A stretch of DNA of 64,000 nt from Bacillota bacterium (lineage in GTDB: Bacteria; Bacillota; Bacilli; Bacillales_A; Planococcaceae), in NCBI GenBank assembly GCA_018816185.1, contig JAHIWI010000081.1, positions 21,730 through 85,729 of the forward strand, written 5' to 3'. The translations under genes and the position numbers were made by a program. Positions 10,022 through 20,705 of this stretch are shown here, piece by piece; within the stretch, counting starts at the first letter, position 1; each line of letters starts with the position of its first letter. A model generated the notes under the pieces. The model ran no database searches and was not told the DNA's origin. It saw only the letters and a program-made list of their open reading frames with translations.

Positions 10022-12235
10022 CTATTCAATTGTTTCTTCCGTTTCTTCTTCTATCTCTTCTTTAACAAATACTGGTTTGATTGTTTGAATGGTTTTTGAA
10101 GCTTCTTCGTTCGTCTCACCATTTTTTTGCTTTATTTCAAAATAGGCATCTACTACTTCTCGAGCTAGAATCGTACCTGTACTTTCATATACACCGTTGA
10201 AATAAGGAGCATAAGGAATCATGACCGCATAGGCAATTTCAGGATTATCAAATGGGGCAAATCCAATATGTGTTGAATTGATCGCAGCTGTAATCTTTCT
10301 TGTCTCAGTATTGTAATGTATAGCTTGTGCAGTTCCGGTTTTCCCTGCTGCTTGAAATGGCAAATCACCAAAGTAAGATCTTGCTGATCCATTGTCACCA
10401 AAATACACTCGTGCCATCCCTTTTTTAATGTGTTCAATTTGAGTTTGTGTATTCTGAATTCGATTCAATACTGTCGGACCAATTTCTGTTACGAGCGGTC
10501 CCATCGTTACTCCATCTAGTGAAGGTTCTCTAATTTCTTTTACAACATGTGGTTTTACTCGATTGCCTCCATTAGCAATGGTTGAAACGTATTGTGCCAT
10601 TTGAAGTGGTGTATACGTATCGTACTGACCAATGGTTAAATCCATTAGATTACCAGGTAGTCTGCCTGTTCCTGTTACTCCGGATACTTCACCAGGGAGA
10701 TCAATTCCCGTGCGAACACCAAGGCCAAATTGAGCATATGAATTTCGTAAAATACTAAATGCCGCGAAATCATTATAATTTACTCTCATACTCTGTTCAT
10801 ATTGATAAACGGCATTCGCTAGTCTGAAGCCCACTTTAAACATGTAAACGTTGGAGGATTGTTCAATCGCTTGCAAATCACTCATCGCAATTCTTGACGA
10901 CCGATTAAAAATGGAACTTTTGATTTTACCTTGTGCACCAATTTTTATTGGTTCATCGATTAAGGTTTCACCCATATCTATAACACCTTGTTCATATCCG
11001 GTTAACAATGTGGCAGGTTTAATGGTAGAACCAATCTCATATGCTGATGTGAATGTTCCATAAGCATAATCTAAAATTTCTTGTTTACCGGTTTCTTTAT
11101 TCGTGCTTAATTGTTTTCCTACCATCGATAAAACTTCACCAGAGTAAGGATCCATCATCACAACAAATGCACGATCCAATAAATTAGAACCTTGTTTTTG
11201 CTTCATTTCTATTAATTTCGTCTCTACTAAATCTTCAATTTTAGCTTGGATTTCACTATCAATCGTTAGAACCAGATCCTTTCCAGGTTCCCCTTTGAAA
11301 ACAGTCTCAGTGGACGTTACACTTCCCTTTCCATCTGTAATGTTTTTAACGACTGATTTTTGGCCTTGGAGGATTTCTTCATATTGTTCCTCAATATAAC
11401 TTTTCCCGACCCGATCATTTCTTGTATAATCCCTCGCAATAAAATAATCTATACTTGAACGAGGTATCCCTTCTTTTGGTGAAGTTGTTCGACCTAAAAT
11501 TGCGAGATTTGATTTAGGAACACGGACCCAATCCGTTGTTGTATTGACACCTTTTAAATCTCCCAATCTCTCTGAAACTCTCGCAAATTCTTCTGGACTT
11601 ACCGTATCACTTTTAATAATTTGTGGAGACAAGGCATACCCTGAAGACATTTCACGAAAAATAGCTAATACTTCAAGCTCTTCATCAGAAAATGAATTTA
11701 ATTCTTCTGGTGTTATTCGATCGCGAACAAGTTTATCAATTTGTTGTTGCTTTTGTGAAGTTGTTAAATCTACATTTTTATTAATAGCGTCTTGTTCTTT
11801 TTTAGATACTTTTTTATACGCATCTTCTGTGTTATTCATAATCCAAAAATCTTGCTGATCCCTTAAGGTAATATCATCTATCGATTTATCGATTAACGTG
11901 GCTAATTTTTCGGCTATTTCCATCATTTCTGATGATTTTGTTGTTTGCATTTTCGTATATGTAATGGCATTTTTAGGTTCATTATCGACTAAAATCCGAC
12001 CAACACTATCATAAATTCTTCCTCTAGGAACACTTGAATTAACTGGTACTTCTTCCGTCCGTTCTAATGCACGTTTATATTCTTCGCCTTCTACTATCTG
12101 TAAATAACCCAATCTCAAAATGAGTATTGTAAAAAGTAAAAAGATAGAAAAAAAGAGGATATTCATTCGAAATGCGACATTTGCGCGAAGTTTGGCTTTG
12201 ACACTTGCGGAGCGTTTTTTATTAGGTTTACGCAA
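10022..12235 (-). CDS. pbpA: class B penicillin-binding protein 2 (PbpA/PBP2a-like)
   Basis: transpeptidase motifs STIKPAT (SxxK), SSN, KTGTA; location next to pst/sodA. Confidence 0.88.
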   Translation of the reverse strand: MRKPNKKRSASVKAKLRANVAFRMNILFFSIFLLFTILILRLGYLQIVEGEEYKRALERTEEVPVNSSVPRGRIYDSVGRILVDNEPKNAITYTKMQTTKSSEMMEIAEKLATLIDKSIDDITLRDQQDFWIMNNTEDAYKKVSKKEQDAINKNVDLTTSQKQQQIDKLVRDRITPEELNSFSDEELEVLAIFREMSSGYALSPQIIKSDTVSPEEFARVSERLGDLKGVNTTTDWVRVPKSNLAILGRTTSPKEGIPRSSIDYFIARDYTRNDRVGKSYIEEQYEEILQGQKSVVKNITDGKGSVTSTETVFKGEPGKDLVLTIDSEIQAKIEDLVETKLIEMKQKQGSNLLDRAFVVMMDPYSGEVLSMVGKQLSTNKETGKQEILDYAYGTFTSAYEIGSTIKPATLLTGYEQGVIDMGETLIDEPIKIGAQGKIKSSIFNRSSRIAMSDLQAIEQSSNVYMFKVGFRLANAVYQYEQSMRVNYNDFAAFSILRNSYAQFGLGVRTGIDLPGEVSGVTGTGRLPGNLMDLTIGQYDTYTPLQMAQYVSTIANGGNRVKPHVVKEIREPSLDGVTMGPLVTEIGPTVLNRIQNTQTQIEHIKKGMARVYFGDNGSARSYFGDLPFQAAGKTGTAQAIHYNTETRKITAAINSTHIGFAPFDNPEIAYAVMIPYAPYFNGVYESTGTILAREVVDAYFEIKQKNGETNEEASKTIQTIKPVFVKEEIEEETEETIE

Positions 12236-12294
12236 TTTTCATCCTCCTATTAACTAAAATCCTGTCTAACAGTATACCATTAATTGCAATAAAA

Positions 12295-12331
12295 AAGCAC
12301 ACCCCTAAATGACGATTTAAGGGTGTGCTTA
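12295..12331 (-). terminator. terminator downstream of sodA
   Basis: AAGCACACCCTTAAATCG...TTTAGGGGTGTGCTT stem (minus strand). Confidence 0.75.
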
Positions 12332-12349
12332 GTTTCATGTTTAGTAAAA

Positions 12350-12958
12350 TTATTTAGCAGATTCGTAACGTTTTGAAACTTCGTTCCAGTTAACAACGTT
12401 CCAAAAAGCGCCAATGTAATCTGGGCGACGGTTTTGGTAGTTTAAGTAGTATGCGTGCTCCCATACGTCTAAACCAAGTAAAGGTGTTTTGCCTTCCATG
12501 ATTGGTGAATCTTGATTTGGCGTAGATGAAACTTCAATTTCACCATTGCTCACTGATAGCCAAGCCCAACCAGAACCAAAACGAGTTGTAGCTGCTTTTG
12601 TAAATTCTTCTTTGAAAGCGTCGAAGCTACCAAATTTCGCATCGATTGCTTCAGCTAGTGCACCAGTTGGCGAACCGCCACCATCAGCAGATAATAATTC
12701 CCAAAATAATGAGTGGTTAGCATGACCTCCACCATTGTTACGTACTGCTGTACGAGCAGCTTCAGGTACTGCGTCTAAATTAGCAATTAACTCTTCAACT
12801 GATTTACTTAATAAGTCATCATGTCCTGCAAGTGCATTGTTTAAGTTTGTAACATATGCATTGTGATGTTTTGTGTGGTGAATGTTCATCGTTTCTTTAT
12901 CAATATGAGGTTCAAGTGCGTCATACGCGTAAGGTAATTGTGGTAATTCATAAGCCAT
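12350..12958 (-). CDS. sodA: superoxide dismutase (Mn/Fe)
   Basis: [23 protein letters not shown] signature. Confidence 0.96.
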   Translation of the reverse strand: MAYELPQLPYAYDALEPHIDKETMNIHHTKHHNAYVTNLNNALAGHDDLLSKSVEELIANLDAVPEAARTAVRNNGGGHANHSLFWELLSADGGGSPTGALAEAIDAKFGSFDAFKEEFTKAATTRFGSGWAWLSVSNGEIEVSSTPNQDSPIMEGKTPLLGLDVWEHAYYLNYQNRRPDYIGAFWNVVNWNEVSKRYESAK

Positions 12959-13079
12959 TTGTCATTTCCTCCTAAGCGATTATAAGAATTGTTTTTACAA
13001 TGTCTAGCGTATCAAACTTATGTCATACGTTCAAATATTAAAGACTCAATTATGCAAATTCAGTCTTTTGTCTGAACCG

Positions 13080-13559
13080 TTATACAACCCAAAGGAAAAT
13101 AACAATCATGACAATCTGAACAATCCCTTTTGTAAGAACAGATGTTAAAAATCCCACAACTGATCCCACCCCTGTTTTAAGTGCCTGTTTAATAGAAGTT
13201 CTAGTAATCAATAATTCTGCGATTATAGCTCCAACAAAAGGTCCGATTAGGATCCCAAAGAATGGAATGATAAAGGGCCCAACCAGTAAACCAATGGTAC
13301 TCCCCCAGATTCCGGCTTTACTTCCTCCATACTTTTTAACACCAAACGCGTTCGCCATCATATCTGCACCAAAAAGTAAAATCACAAATAAAATTTCGAT
13401 TAACCAAAACCACCAAGGTAAATCCGAGAATGTAAAGAATAGTCCATACAATAAAAATCCACCCAGAATGAAAATGACTGCTGGTATAATCGGATAAACT
13501 AAACCGATGAATGCAATAATGAAACATATAATAATAAGTGCCCAACCAAGATATTCCAT
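13080..13559 (-). CDS. yqgC: DUF456 family membrane protein (YqgC-like)
   Basis: hydrophobic DUF456-like protein, located next to sodA as in B. subtilis; start MEYLGW after GGGGGAAG RBS. Confidence 0.75.
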   Translation of the reverse strand: MEYLGWALIIICFIIAFIGLVYPIIPAVIFILGGFLLYGLFFTFSDLPWWFWLIEILFVILLFGADMMANAFGVKKYGGSKAGIWGSTIGLLVGPFIIPFFGILIGPFVGAIIAELLITRTSIKQALKTGVGSVVGFLTSVLTKGIVQIVMIVIFLWVV

Positions 13560-13600
13560 CTTCTTCCCCCATAAAACAATTTTTAATTGCAAATAAAAAA

Positions 13601-13651
13601 CTCCTCTATATCGTGCCTTACATCATCTGAGATGTAAAGACACTAGAGGAG
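13601..13651 (-). terminator. long-stem terminator of nptA
   Basis: minus strand CTCCTCTA-GTG.CTTTACATC...GATGTAAG.CAC-TAGAGGAG followed by TTTTTTA. Confidence 0.8.
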
Positions 13652-13661
13652 AAATTTTGGT

Positions 13662-15293
13662 TTATGCTCTTTTTCCTAGAACTGCTTCGGCAATATTTAC
13701 TGCGTGATCACCAATACGTTCTAAGTTACTTACTAAGTCAACAAAAACAATTCCAGCTTGAGGAGAACAAACGCCCTCATTTAAACGCATAATATGCTTT
13801 TTGCGGAATTTGCGTTCCATTTTGTCGATTAAATCTTCTTGTTCTGCCACTTCACGTGCCAGTTCTGAACTTCCGATATCAAGAGCTTCTAGCGCTTTTT
13901 CTACCGTTTGTATCGTTAATACAAACATTTCAGTGATATCTTCCATCGCTTGATCAGTTAATTTCACACGATTACCAATTTGATAGTCGATTAACTCTAA
14001 AATGTTTTCAAAATGATCTCCAACTCGTTCAATATCACGCACAGTTTCCATTAACATGATATGTCGACCTGAATCGGCATTTGAAATTGATTCAGCTGAA
14101 ATTTTAACGAGATAGTCTGTAATTTTATGATCTAAATTATTGATCGCATCTTCGAGTTGGTAACCCGTTTCTGCATGTTTTTTATTATTCGTTTTCAAAT
14201 ACTCAAATGATTCTTTTAATCCTTGCACACTAAAGTGACCCATACGAAGAATTTCTTCTTTCGCTTGCCCTATGGCAATAGATGGTGCCGTTTCAATAAA
14301 GTGTGGATCTAAATGTTTTGGTTTATATTCAATTGTTACTTCTTCACCTGGGATAAACTTCGTAACCAGGTAAGCCCAAGCACCAATTAAAGGGAACTGA
14401 ATAATGGTATTAGCTACATTGAAAGTACCATGCGCAAAAGCAATTTGCATTTTTTCCTCTAGTCCTAAGATACCCGTTAACCATTCAATGTAAATGGTAA
14501 AAGGAGTTAATAGAACAAGGAATAGTATAGAACCTACCACATTAAATAACACGTGCGTTGCAGCGGCGCGACGAGCAGCAATTGATGCACCAATTGAAGC
14601 TAAAATTGCTGTAATGGTGGTACCGATATTGTCACCAAATAATACTGGAAGAGAAGCATCTAAATTTAAGATACCTTCTGAGTATAGACCTTGTAAAATC
14701 CCTACTGTTGCACTAGAGCTTTGTACAATTACTGTAAACACTGTCCCGACTACTACACCTAATATAGGATGCTCACTCATATTGATCGTTAAATCAATAA
14801 AGGCAGGTAATTCTCGAAGTGGTTTCATTCCTCCACTCATTAATTCCATCCCTAAGAATAAACCACCAAAACCAAAAATAACTTCTCCTAGGTTTTGAAT
14901 TTGATTTTTCTTAAAGAAGAATATCAGGAATGCACCTAAAGCCATGATTGGTAATGCTGCTTCACCAACATCAAATCCAATGATAAATGCTGTTACGGTT
15001 GTACCAATATTGGCTCCCATGATTACACCAATTGCTTGGCGCAAAGTCATAAAACCAGCACTTACTAAACCAACAGTAATAACTGTGGTACCTGAACTCG
15101 ATTGAATCAAAATAGTTACGATTATACCGACTAATACACCCATAAAAGGATTTGTCGTAAATCGATCTAAAATTTCACGTAATCGATCACCTGCTGCTTT
15201 TTGCAGACCATCGCCCATGTATTTAATAGAGAACAAGAAGATCCCTAGACCTCCAATGAATTGAAACAGCATTTCCTGCCAATTTAATTCCAT
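13662..15293 (-). CDS. nptA: Na/Pi cotransporter family protein with C-terminal PhoU domain
   Basis: two QSSSxT/G repeats (NaPi-II signature) plus PhoU-like tail RDIERVGDHFENI / SNLERIGDHAVNIAE. Confidence 0.9.
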   Translation of the reverse strand: MELNWQEMLFQFIGGLGIFLFSIKYMGDGLQKAAGDRLREILDRFTTNPFMGVLVGIIVTILIQSSSGTTVITVGLVSAGFMTLRQAIGVIMGANIGTTVTAFIIGFDVGEAALPIMALGAFLIFFFKKNQIQNLGEVIFGFGGLFLGMELMSGGMKPLRELPAFIDLTINMSEHPILGVVVGTVFTVIVQSSSATVGILQGLYSEGILNLDASLPVLFGDNIGTTITAILASIGASIAARRAAATHVLFNVVGSILFLVLLTPFTIYIEWLTGILGLEEKMQIAFAHGTFNVANTIIQFPLIGAWAYLVTKFIPGEEVTIEYKPKHLDPHFIETAPSIAIGQAKEEILRMGHFSVQGLKESFEYLKTNNKKHAETGYQLEDAINNLDHKITDYLVKISAESISNADSGRHIMLMETVRDIERVGDHFENILELIDYQIGNRVKLTDQAMEDITEMFVLTIQTVEKALEALDIGSSELAREVAEQEDLIDKMERKFRKKHIMRLNEGVCSPQAGIVFVDLVSNLERIGDHAVNIAEAVLGKRA

Positions 15294-15371
15294 TATTCAA
15301 CTTCAGCTCCTAATTCGACAATTTTCAACATTCCCCATTATGAAGAATTCGACACCACATTGTAAAGGACC

Positions 15372-15410
15372 TTCACATAAAATTTACAATAACTTAACAA
15401 TCAGTGCAAA
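15372..15410 (+). promoter_or_regulatory. putative Pho box in nptA/DUF1189 divergent intergenic region
   Basis: TTCACA-N5-TTTACA-N5-TTAACA-N5-TGCAAA at exact 11-bp period, followed 8 bp later by TATAGT (15419-15424). Confidence 0.65.
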
Positions 15411-15490
15411 TTTGGTCTTATAGTTTTCACATTTCTATTTAATATAGTTATTTAATAGTAGTATGATTAGTTGTATAAGGAGTGATGTAG

Positions 15491-16003
15491 TTGTCTTTTA
15501 CAAAATTATTTTTTGCTTCACTTTATGAACCTAAAAAAATGGCTGCCTTCAGGCTGCTTTCTATTGGTAAAGTTATTCAATATATCTTTATATTTATATC
15601 TCTCATCACGATTTTTTCTTTCATACAATTTGTTTTTGGTATAAATAATCAATCCTCTTCTATTGTTGGGTTGATTGAATATATAGAAGGAATGGCCTGG
15701 ATTCTCTATCCTTTTGCTTTTATTTTACAATTTGTGATGTCAACATTGTTTGTATTTAGCCGCATTAGTATATTAGCCTTAGTTGGATTCTATCTATTAA
15801 AATTGATAAAGCGTCGCGGGGATTATCGTCATGTTTGGCGTACAGCAGCATTTGCCTACACGGTTCCTACTATCCTTTCTTTTGTCTTATTGTTCTTGGG
15901 AATGGGAGATACAATTATTTTCCTGGTGACACATTCTATTAGCTTCATCTACTTATATCTTGCATTAACCTATTATCCCGCCAAAAATCATAATCTCTCT
16001 TGA
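15491..16003 (+). CDS. DUF1189 / YqgB-like membrane protein
   Basis: TTG start after AAGGAG RBS; N-term SFTKLFFASLYEPKKMAAFR..GKVIQYIF typical of DUF1189; syntenic position of yqgB. Confidence 0.7.
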   Translation: MSFTKLFFASLYEPKKMAAFRLLSIGKVIQYIFIFISLITIFSFIQFVFGINNQSSSIVGLIEYIEGMAWILYPFAFILQFVMSTLFVFSRISILALVGFYLLKLIKRRGDYRHVWRTAAFAYTVPTILSFVLLFLGMGDTIIFLVTHSISFIYLYLALTYYPAKNHNLS

Positions 16004-16016
16004 TTCAACATATAAG

Positions 16017-16376
16017 TTGATAAAGGGGGATTTTCTTATGCGCATTATTGGACTAGCTACTTTAATATTACTTGTTTCCTATATAATAAAAGTTGATTTA
16101 CTCGACGGAACAATTTCTCTTGCGGCATTTACACAAGAGGAACCTATATGTACTGAAAACGTCTATTATGATGTCTTTCCTGTTCAAACAGTAGAAAATG
16201 ACACCATCTTTTCTTTATTTGCCGTCTATCCTTCTGAAACTTGGGTCAGTTTTCCTGAACGCTTAGAAGCTTTTTATCAAGAGAATCCACATTATCGAAA
16301 TCAATCTTTACAATCTTTTGAAACAGTGCAAATTCCGATCTTCAAAAAAGAGTTATCCGCATGTTCTGAAAAGTGA
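16017..16376 (+). CDS. hypothetical secreted/anchored protein
   Basis: 119 aa ORF with N-terminal hydrophobic segment. Confidence 0.45.
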   Translation: MIKGDFLMRIIGLATLILLVSYIIKVDLLDGTISLAAFTQEEPICTENVYYDVFPVQTVENDTIFSLFAVYPSETWVSFPERLEAFYQENPHYRNQSLQSFETVQIPIFKKELSACSEK

Positions 16377-16463
16377 AGTAACGTTTCTTCCTTGTCATTT
16401 CCTTTTCAAGACTGCTAAAATGTAGAGTAGTGAAGGCGTAATGCCTGAAAAGGAGAGAATCTA

Positions 16464-17570
16464 ATGAGTGAACTAATACACCGTTCTAAAACTCGCCCCG
16501 TTCGTGTTGGGGATTTAACTATTGGTGGAAGTAATGAATTATTTATTCAAAGTATGACTACTACAAAAACACATGATGTTGAAGCAACTGTTGCAGAAAT
16601 ATTGCGTTTAGAGGAAGCAGGTTGTCAAATTGTACGCGTAGCATGCCCTGACGAACGTGCAGCAGATGCCATCGCGGAAATAAAAAAACGGATTAATATA
16701 CCTCTAGTAGTAGATATCCATTTCGATTATAAATTAGCTTTAAAAGCAATCGAAAACGGAGCTGACAAAATTCGAATTAACCCAGGGAACATTGGACGTC
16801 GTGAAAAAGTTGAAGCGGTTGTCAATGCGGCAAAAGCTAAAAACATTCCGATTCGAATAGGTGTTAATGCTGGATCACTTGAACGTAAAATTATTGAAAA
16901 ATACGGCTACCCTACAGCTGATGGAATGGTTGAAAGTGCCCTACACCATATTAAAATACTCGAAGACCTAGATTTCCATGATATTATCGTTTCATTAAAA
17001 GCATCAGATGTAAGTTTAGCTATTGAAGCTTATATTAAAGCGTCACAAGCATTTGATTATCCATTACATTTAGGGATAACTGAATCAGGAACTTTAGTAA
17101 ATGGTTCTATTAAGAGTGCCGCTGGTTTAGGTGCACTTTTAAGCCATGGAATTGGGAACACCCTTCGAGTTTCATTAAGTGCAGATCCAGTCGAAGAAAT
17201 TAAAGTGGCGAGAGAATTGCTGAAAGTATTTGGTCTTTCTTCAAATGCAGCAACATTAATTTCTTGTCCAACTTGCGGACGAATTGAAATTGATTTAATT
17301 TCAATTGCCAATGAAGTTGAAGAATATATTTCTACAATCAAAGCACCTATTAAAGTAGCTGTACTTGGCTGTGCTGTTAATGGACCAGGTGAAGCTCGTG
17401 AAGCAGACATCGGGATTGCTGGAGCACGTGGTGAAGGTTTGCTGTTCATGAAAGGGAAAACTGTTCGAAAAGTGCCTGAAGCAACGATGGTCGAAGAATT
17501 GAAAATTGAAATCGATAAAATTGCTCAAGAATATTTCGATAAGCAAGAATTAGAAAAACAAAACGTATAA
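16464..17570 (+). CDS. ispG: 4-hydroxy-3-methylbut-2-enyl diphosphate synthase (flavodoxin)
   Basis: LISCPTCGR and [18 protein letters not shown] motifs. Confidence 0.96.
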   Translation: MSELIHRSKTRPVRVGDLTIGGSNELFIQSMTTTKTHDVEATVAEILRLEEAGCQIVRVACPDERAADAIAEIKKRINIPLVVDIHFDYKLALKAIENGADKIRINPGNIGRREKVEAVVNAAKAKNIPIRIGVNAGSLERKIIEKYGYPTADGMVESALHHIKILEDLDFHDIIVSLKASDVSLAIEAYIKASQAFDYPLHLGITESGTLVNGSIKSAAGLGALLSHGIGNTLRVSLSADPVEEIKVARELLKVFGLSSNAATLISCPTCGRIEIDLISIANEVEEYISTIKAPIKVAVLGCAVNGPGEAREADIGIAGARGEGLLFMKGKTVRKVPEATMVEELKIEIDKIAQEYFDKQELEKQNV

Positions 17571-17584
17571 AGGAGTCATTGCAT

Positions 17585-18163
17585 ATGTCTAACATTCGAT
17601 TCGGTATCGATATTGATGGTACCGTCACATGCCCTACTTCTTTATTACCACATATCAATAAGCAATTTTCCTGCAATTTAGTTTTAGATGATATTAAGGA
17701 ATATGATTTAACCAAGGCATTTCCTATTACACCAGATGAATTTTATCAATGGTTTCGAAAAGCCGAACCTGAAATTTATGCCACTTCCCCTATTCAAATT
17801 GACGCTCATTCAATTTTGACAAAGTGGAAAAAGGACTTTGAATTATATTTCATTTCAGCTCGTGGCCAAAATGTGAAGGATGTAACGTTTGAGTGGTTTT
17901 TAAACCAGAACCTAGAATACGATCACATTGAATTAATTGGTTCTCACGATAAAATTCAAACAGCAAAAAATTACAATATCGATGTATTTTTTGAAGATAA
18001 GCACGATAATGCAGTTGGACTCGCAGAAGAGCTTAATATCCCAGTTATTCTTTTTAATACACCTTACAATCAACAGCCTGTTCCAAATGGCGTTGTAAGG
18101 GTAGATAATTGGTTAGAAGCCGATACATGGATACAACATCATTTTATTAAAAATAAAGCGTGA
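17585..18163 (+). CDS. yqfW: HAD-superfamily putative nucleotidase (YqfW-like)
   Basis: FGIDIDGTVTCP motif; AAGGAG RBS before ATG 17585. Confidence 0.75.
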   Translation: MSNIRFGIDIDGTVTCPTSLLPHINKQFSCNLVLDDIKEYDLTKAFPITPDEFYQWFRKAEPEIYATSPIQIDAHSILTKWKKDFELYFISARGQNVKDVTFEWFLNQNLEYDHIELIGSHDKIQTAKNYNIDVFFEDKHDNAVGLAEELNIPVILFNTPYNQQPVPNGVVRVDNWLEADTWIQHHFIKNKA

Positions 18164-18179
18164 GGACCCTTCCTCGCGC
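18158..18179 (+). terminator. terminator overlapping the yqfW stop codon
   Basis: GCGTGAGG-ACCCTT-CCTCGCGC followed by TTTTT. Confidence 0.75.
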
Positions 18180-18220
18180 TTTTTACATGCTACATAAAGT
18201 AAAGAAAAGGTTGTGAATAA

Positions 18221-18424
18221 ATGAAACGCTTCAAAGTAGTTATTCCTCTCATGGTTATTGTTGCGATTTTAGCTACATGGATTCTAGGAAAAGACCATAG
18301 TGCGGTTCCTCTTGAATCCAGAATTCTCATCACAATTGGTGGAACTTTAATATCTGGAATTATTTCATATTTTTTGTTAAGCAATAAAGAAGATCAAATT
18401 GATCCAAAACCAAAACAAAAATAA
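18221..18424 (+). CDS. small two-TM membrane protein
   Basis: 67 aa ORF with two hydrophobic segments, own terminator. Confidence 0.5.
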   Translation: MKRFKVVIPLMVIVAILATWILGKDHSAVPLESRILITIGGTLISGIISYFLLSNKEDQIDPKPKQK

Positions 18425-18430
18425 GTTAAA

Positions 18431-18462
18431 AGAGACCATTCACAGAAATGTGAATGGTCTCT
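18431..18462 (+). terminator. intrinsic terminator
   Basis: AGAGACCATTCACA...TGTGAATGGTCTCT TTTT. Confidence 0.85.
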
Positions 18463-18553
18463 TTTTATAAATGCTCCGAATACCACAAAAGAGTTACGTT
18501 TTGATGTTTCAATGGTAAGGAGCGTTGTAATCAGAAAAAATTTTCCCAGTTTA

Positions 18554-18967
18554 TTAACCTATACATTCAGGGCATTTACCGTAAATCTCTAATTTATGAT
18601 TATCAATTTGATACGCTGGCAGTTTTTCTTGAACAGCATCCATTGGACAAATATGAATCTCTTTTATTTTTCCACAAGACATACAGATGAAATGGTGATG
18701 ATGATGGTCTGTTTCACACTGCATACGAAAGTGTCTTTCCCCCGATAACTCGGTTTCTTCTAATATACCGAGTTCCACAAATGTACTTAAATTTCGATAG
18801 ATCGTATCAAAACTCATCCCCGGATAATCTTTTTTCATCACGTTCAATAAATCTTTAGCTGTTAAATAGCGATCATTTTCTTCAAATAACTCAAGAATTT
18901 GTTCTCTTTTATCCGTTTTTTTAAAACCTTCATTTTTTAAAACTTCCCAAGCTTTCGTTAAATTCAT
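18554..18967 (-). CDS. zur: Fur-family zinc uptake regulator (Zur-like)
   Basis: [17 protein letters not shown] and CxxC motifs; ATGA overlap with znuB; Zur box upstream of the operon. Confidence 0.85.
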   Translation of the reverse strand: MNLTKAWEVLKNEGFKKTDKREQILELFEENDRYLTAKDLLNVMKKDYPGMSFDTIYRNLSTFVELGILEETELSGERHFRMQCETDHHHHHFICMSCGKIKEIHICPMDAVQEKLPAYQIDNHKLEIYGKCPECIG

Positions 18968-19845
18968 GAAGTAACAACTCCTTCGTCCTTCGTGACAACT
19001 TTTAGCCAAATCTTTTTACCAATTAATACGATTAAAAGAATACAGATAGAAGTGACAACTATTGTCCCACCCGGTGCAATATTTAAATAGAAAGCAGTAA
19101 CCAATCCAATAATGACAGCCGTTTCACCGAATACCACGGCCAATAAAATGGCTTGTTTAAAACCTTTAGCTAAACGCATACTCGCAGCGACTGGCAACGT
19201 CATTAAAGAAGATACAAGTAATATCCCCACAATTCTCATACTTGCCGCTATAACCAATGCGGTAACAATCATAAATAAGATATGAATCCATTTCGCAGGT
19301 AGACCAGAAGCACGGGCGTATTCTTCATCAAACGAAAGAACAAATAGCTCTTTATAGAAGAAACGCAAAAACAAGATGACAATTAGTGCAATAATGACCA
19401 CAATCCATAAGTCTTGTCGACTTACGGCAGACACAGAGCCAAACAAATAGCCAAAAAGATCTGCACTAAAGCCATTTGCAAGTGAAATGAAGATTGCACT
19501 GATTCCTATTCCCGCTGACATAATAATTGGAATGGCTAACTCTTCATAATGTTTATACAATCTACGAAGTCTCTCGATTAAAACAGAACCACTAACAGCA
19601 GACAATATTCCTAAATATAGTGGATTTAACATCGCAAACAAAGGAACCGTTTGGCTTAAATATAAACTTCCAGCAATACCAGCCAATGTAACATGACTTA
19701 GAGCATCGGCAATTAATGATAATCTTCGAACAACAATAAAAACGCCTAATAAAGGAGCAATAAGACCAATTATTAGGCCAGAAGCAAATGCATTTTGTAA
19801 AAATTCATAATTCCATAAAGCTTCAATCATGATTGCACGCCTCAC
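18964..19845 (-). CDS. znuB: zinc ABC transporter permease
   Basis: ABC-3 permease family, operon with znuC/zur. Confidence 0.9.
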   Translation of the reverse strand: MRRAIMIEALWNYEFLQNAFASGLIIGLIAPLLGVFIVVRRLSLIADALSHVTLAGIAGSLYLSQTVPLFAMLNPLYLGILSAVSGSVLIERLRRLYKHYEELAIPIIMSAGIGISAIFISLANGFSADLFGYLFGSVSAVSRQDLWIVVIIALIVILFLRFFYKELFVLSFDEEYARASGLPAKWIHILFMIVTALVIAASMRIVGILLVSSLMTLPVAASMRLAKGFKQAILLAVVFGETAVIIGLVTAFYLNIAPGGTIVVTSICILLIVLIGKKIWLKVVTKDEGVVTS

Positions 19846-20602
19846 CTTTCACATGATGAATTTTCCGAACAGAATGACCATACCAAGCCTCTCGGTCTTC
19901 ATCACTCATTTCCTCAAATTCTTGTTTGAATCCGTGAAAATGAATGGTTTGATTTAGACAGGCAACATGGCTTATTCGATTTGAAACGGTATCCACATCA
20001 TGTGTGACTAAAATCAGGGTAATATTTCGTTCACTGTTTAACCGCGAAAGCATATCATAAAACGATTGCACATGTTTATGGTCGATTCCAACAGTGGGTT
20101 CATCTAGCACAAGACATTTCGGATCGCTAACTAATGCCCTAGCAATAAAAACTCGTTGTTGCTGTCCCCCAGATAATTCTCCTATGGATTTGGAAGCAAA
20201 CTTTTCCATGCCAACGGATGATAGAGCTTCTTGAACAAGATGATCTTTGCTGTTTGGTAATTTCTTAAACAATCCAGTCTTTTTAGCTAACCCGCTAGCC
20301 ACTACTTCAAATACTGTTGCAGGAAATCCAGTATTAAAAGAATTGGATTTTTGAGAAACATAGCCAATCCACTCACGTTGTTTAAATTCTTTTGCTTCTT
20401 TGCCAAATAAATGAACAGTACCAGTAGATGGTTTAAGCAATCCTAAAATGATTTTCAATAAAGTCGATTTACCAGAACCATTAGGTCCTAAAATTGCTAA
20501 GAAGTCTCCTTGTTTCACTTGCAAAGATATATTTTTTAAAACAGCTGTTTGATCATATTGAAATGATACCTGCTGTAATTCAATGTCATATGGCGTTGAC
20601 AA
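19823..20602 (-). CDS. znuC: zinc ABC transporter ATP-binding protein
   Basis: Walker [19 protein letters not shown] signature. Confidence 0.9.
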   Translation of the reverse strand: MSTPYDIELQQVSFQYDQTAVLKNISLQVKQGDFLAILGPNGSGKSTLLKIILGLLKPSTGTVHLFGKEAKEFKQREWIGYVSQKSNSFNTGFPATVFEVVASGLAKKTGLFKKLPNSKDHLVQEALSSVGMEKFASKSIGELSGGQQQRVFIARALVSDPKCLVLDEPTVGIDHKHVQSFYDMLSRLNSERNITLILVTHDVDTVSNRISHVACLNQTIHFHGFKQEFEEMSDEDREAWYGHSVRKIHHVKGEACNHD

Positions 20603-20622
20603 ATCGATCGCCTCTTTCTAAT

Positions 20623-20637
20623 TCAAAATCATTACGA
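20623..20637 (-). promoter_or_regulatory. putative Zur box
   Basis: minus strand TCGTAATGATTTTGA vs consensus TCGTAATNATTACGA (12 of 14 defined positions). Confidence 0.65.
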
Positions 20638-20705
20638 TTTACAAATGATTAGTATAGCGGACATTTGATTGATTGTAAACTCTAATATCTTGAAAGGAAG
20701 ATGGA

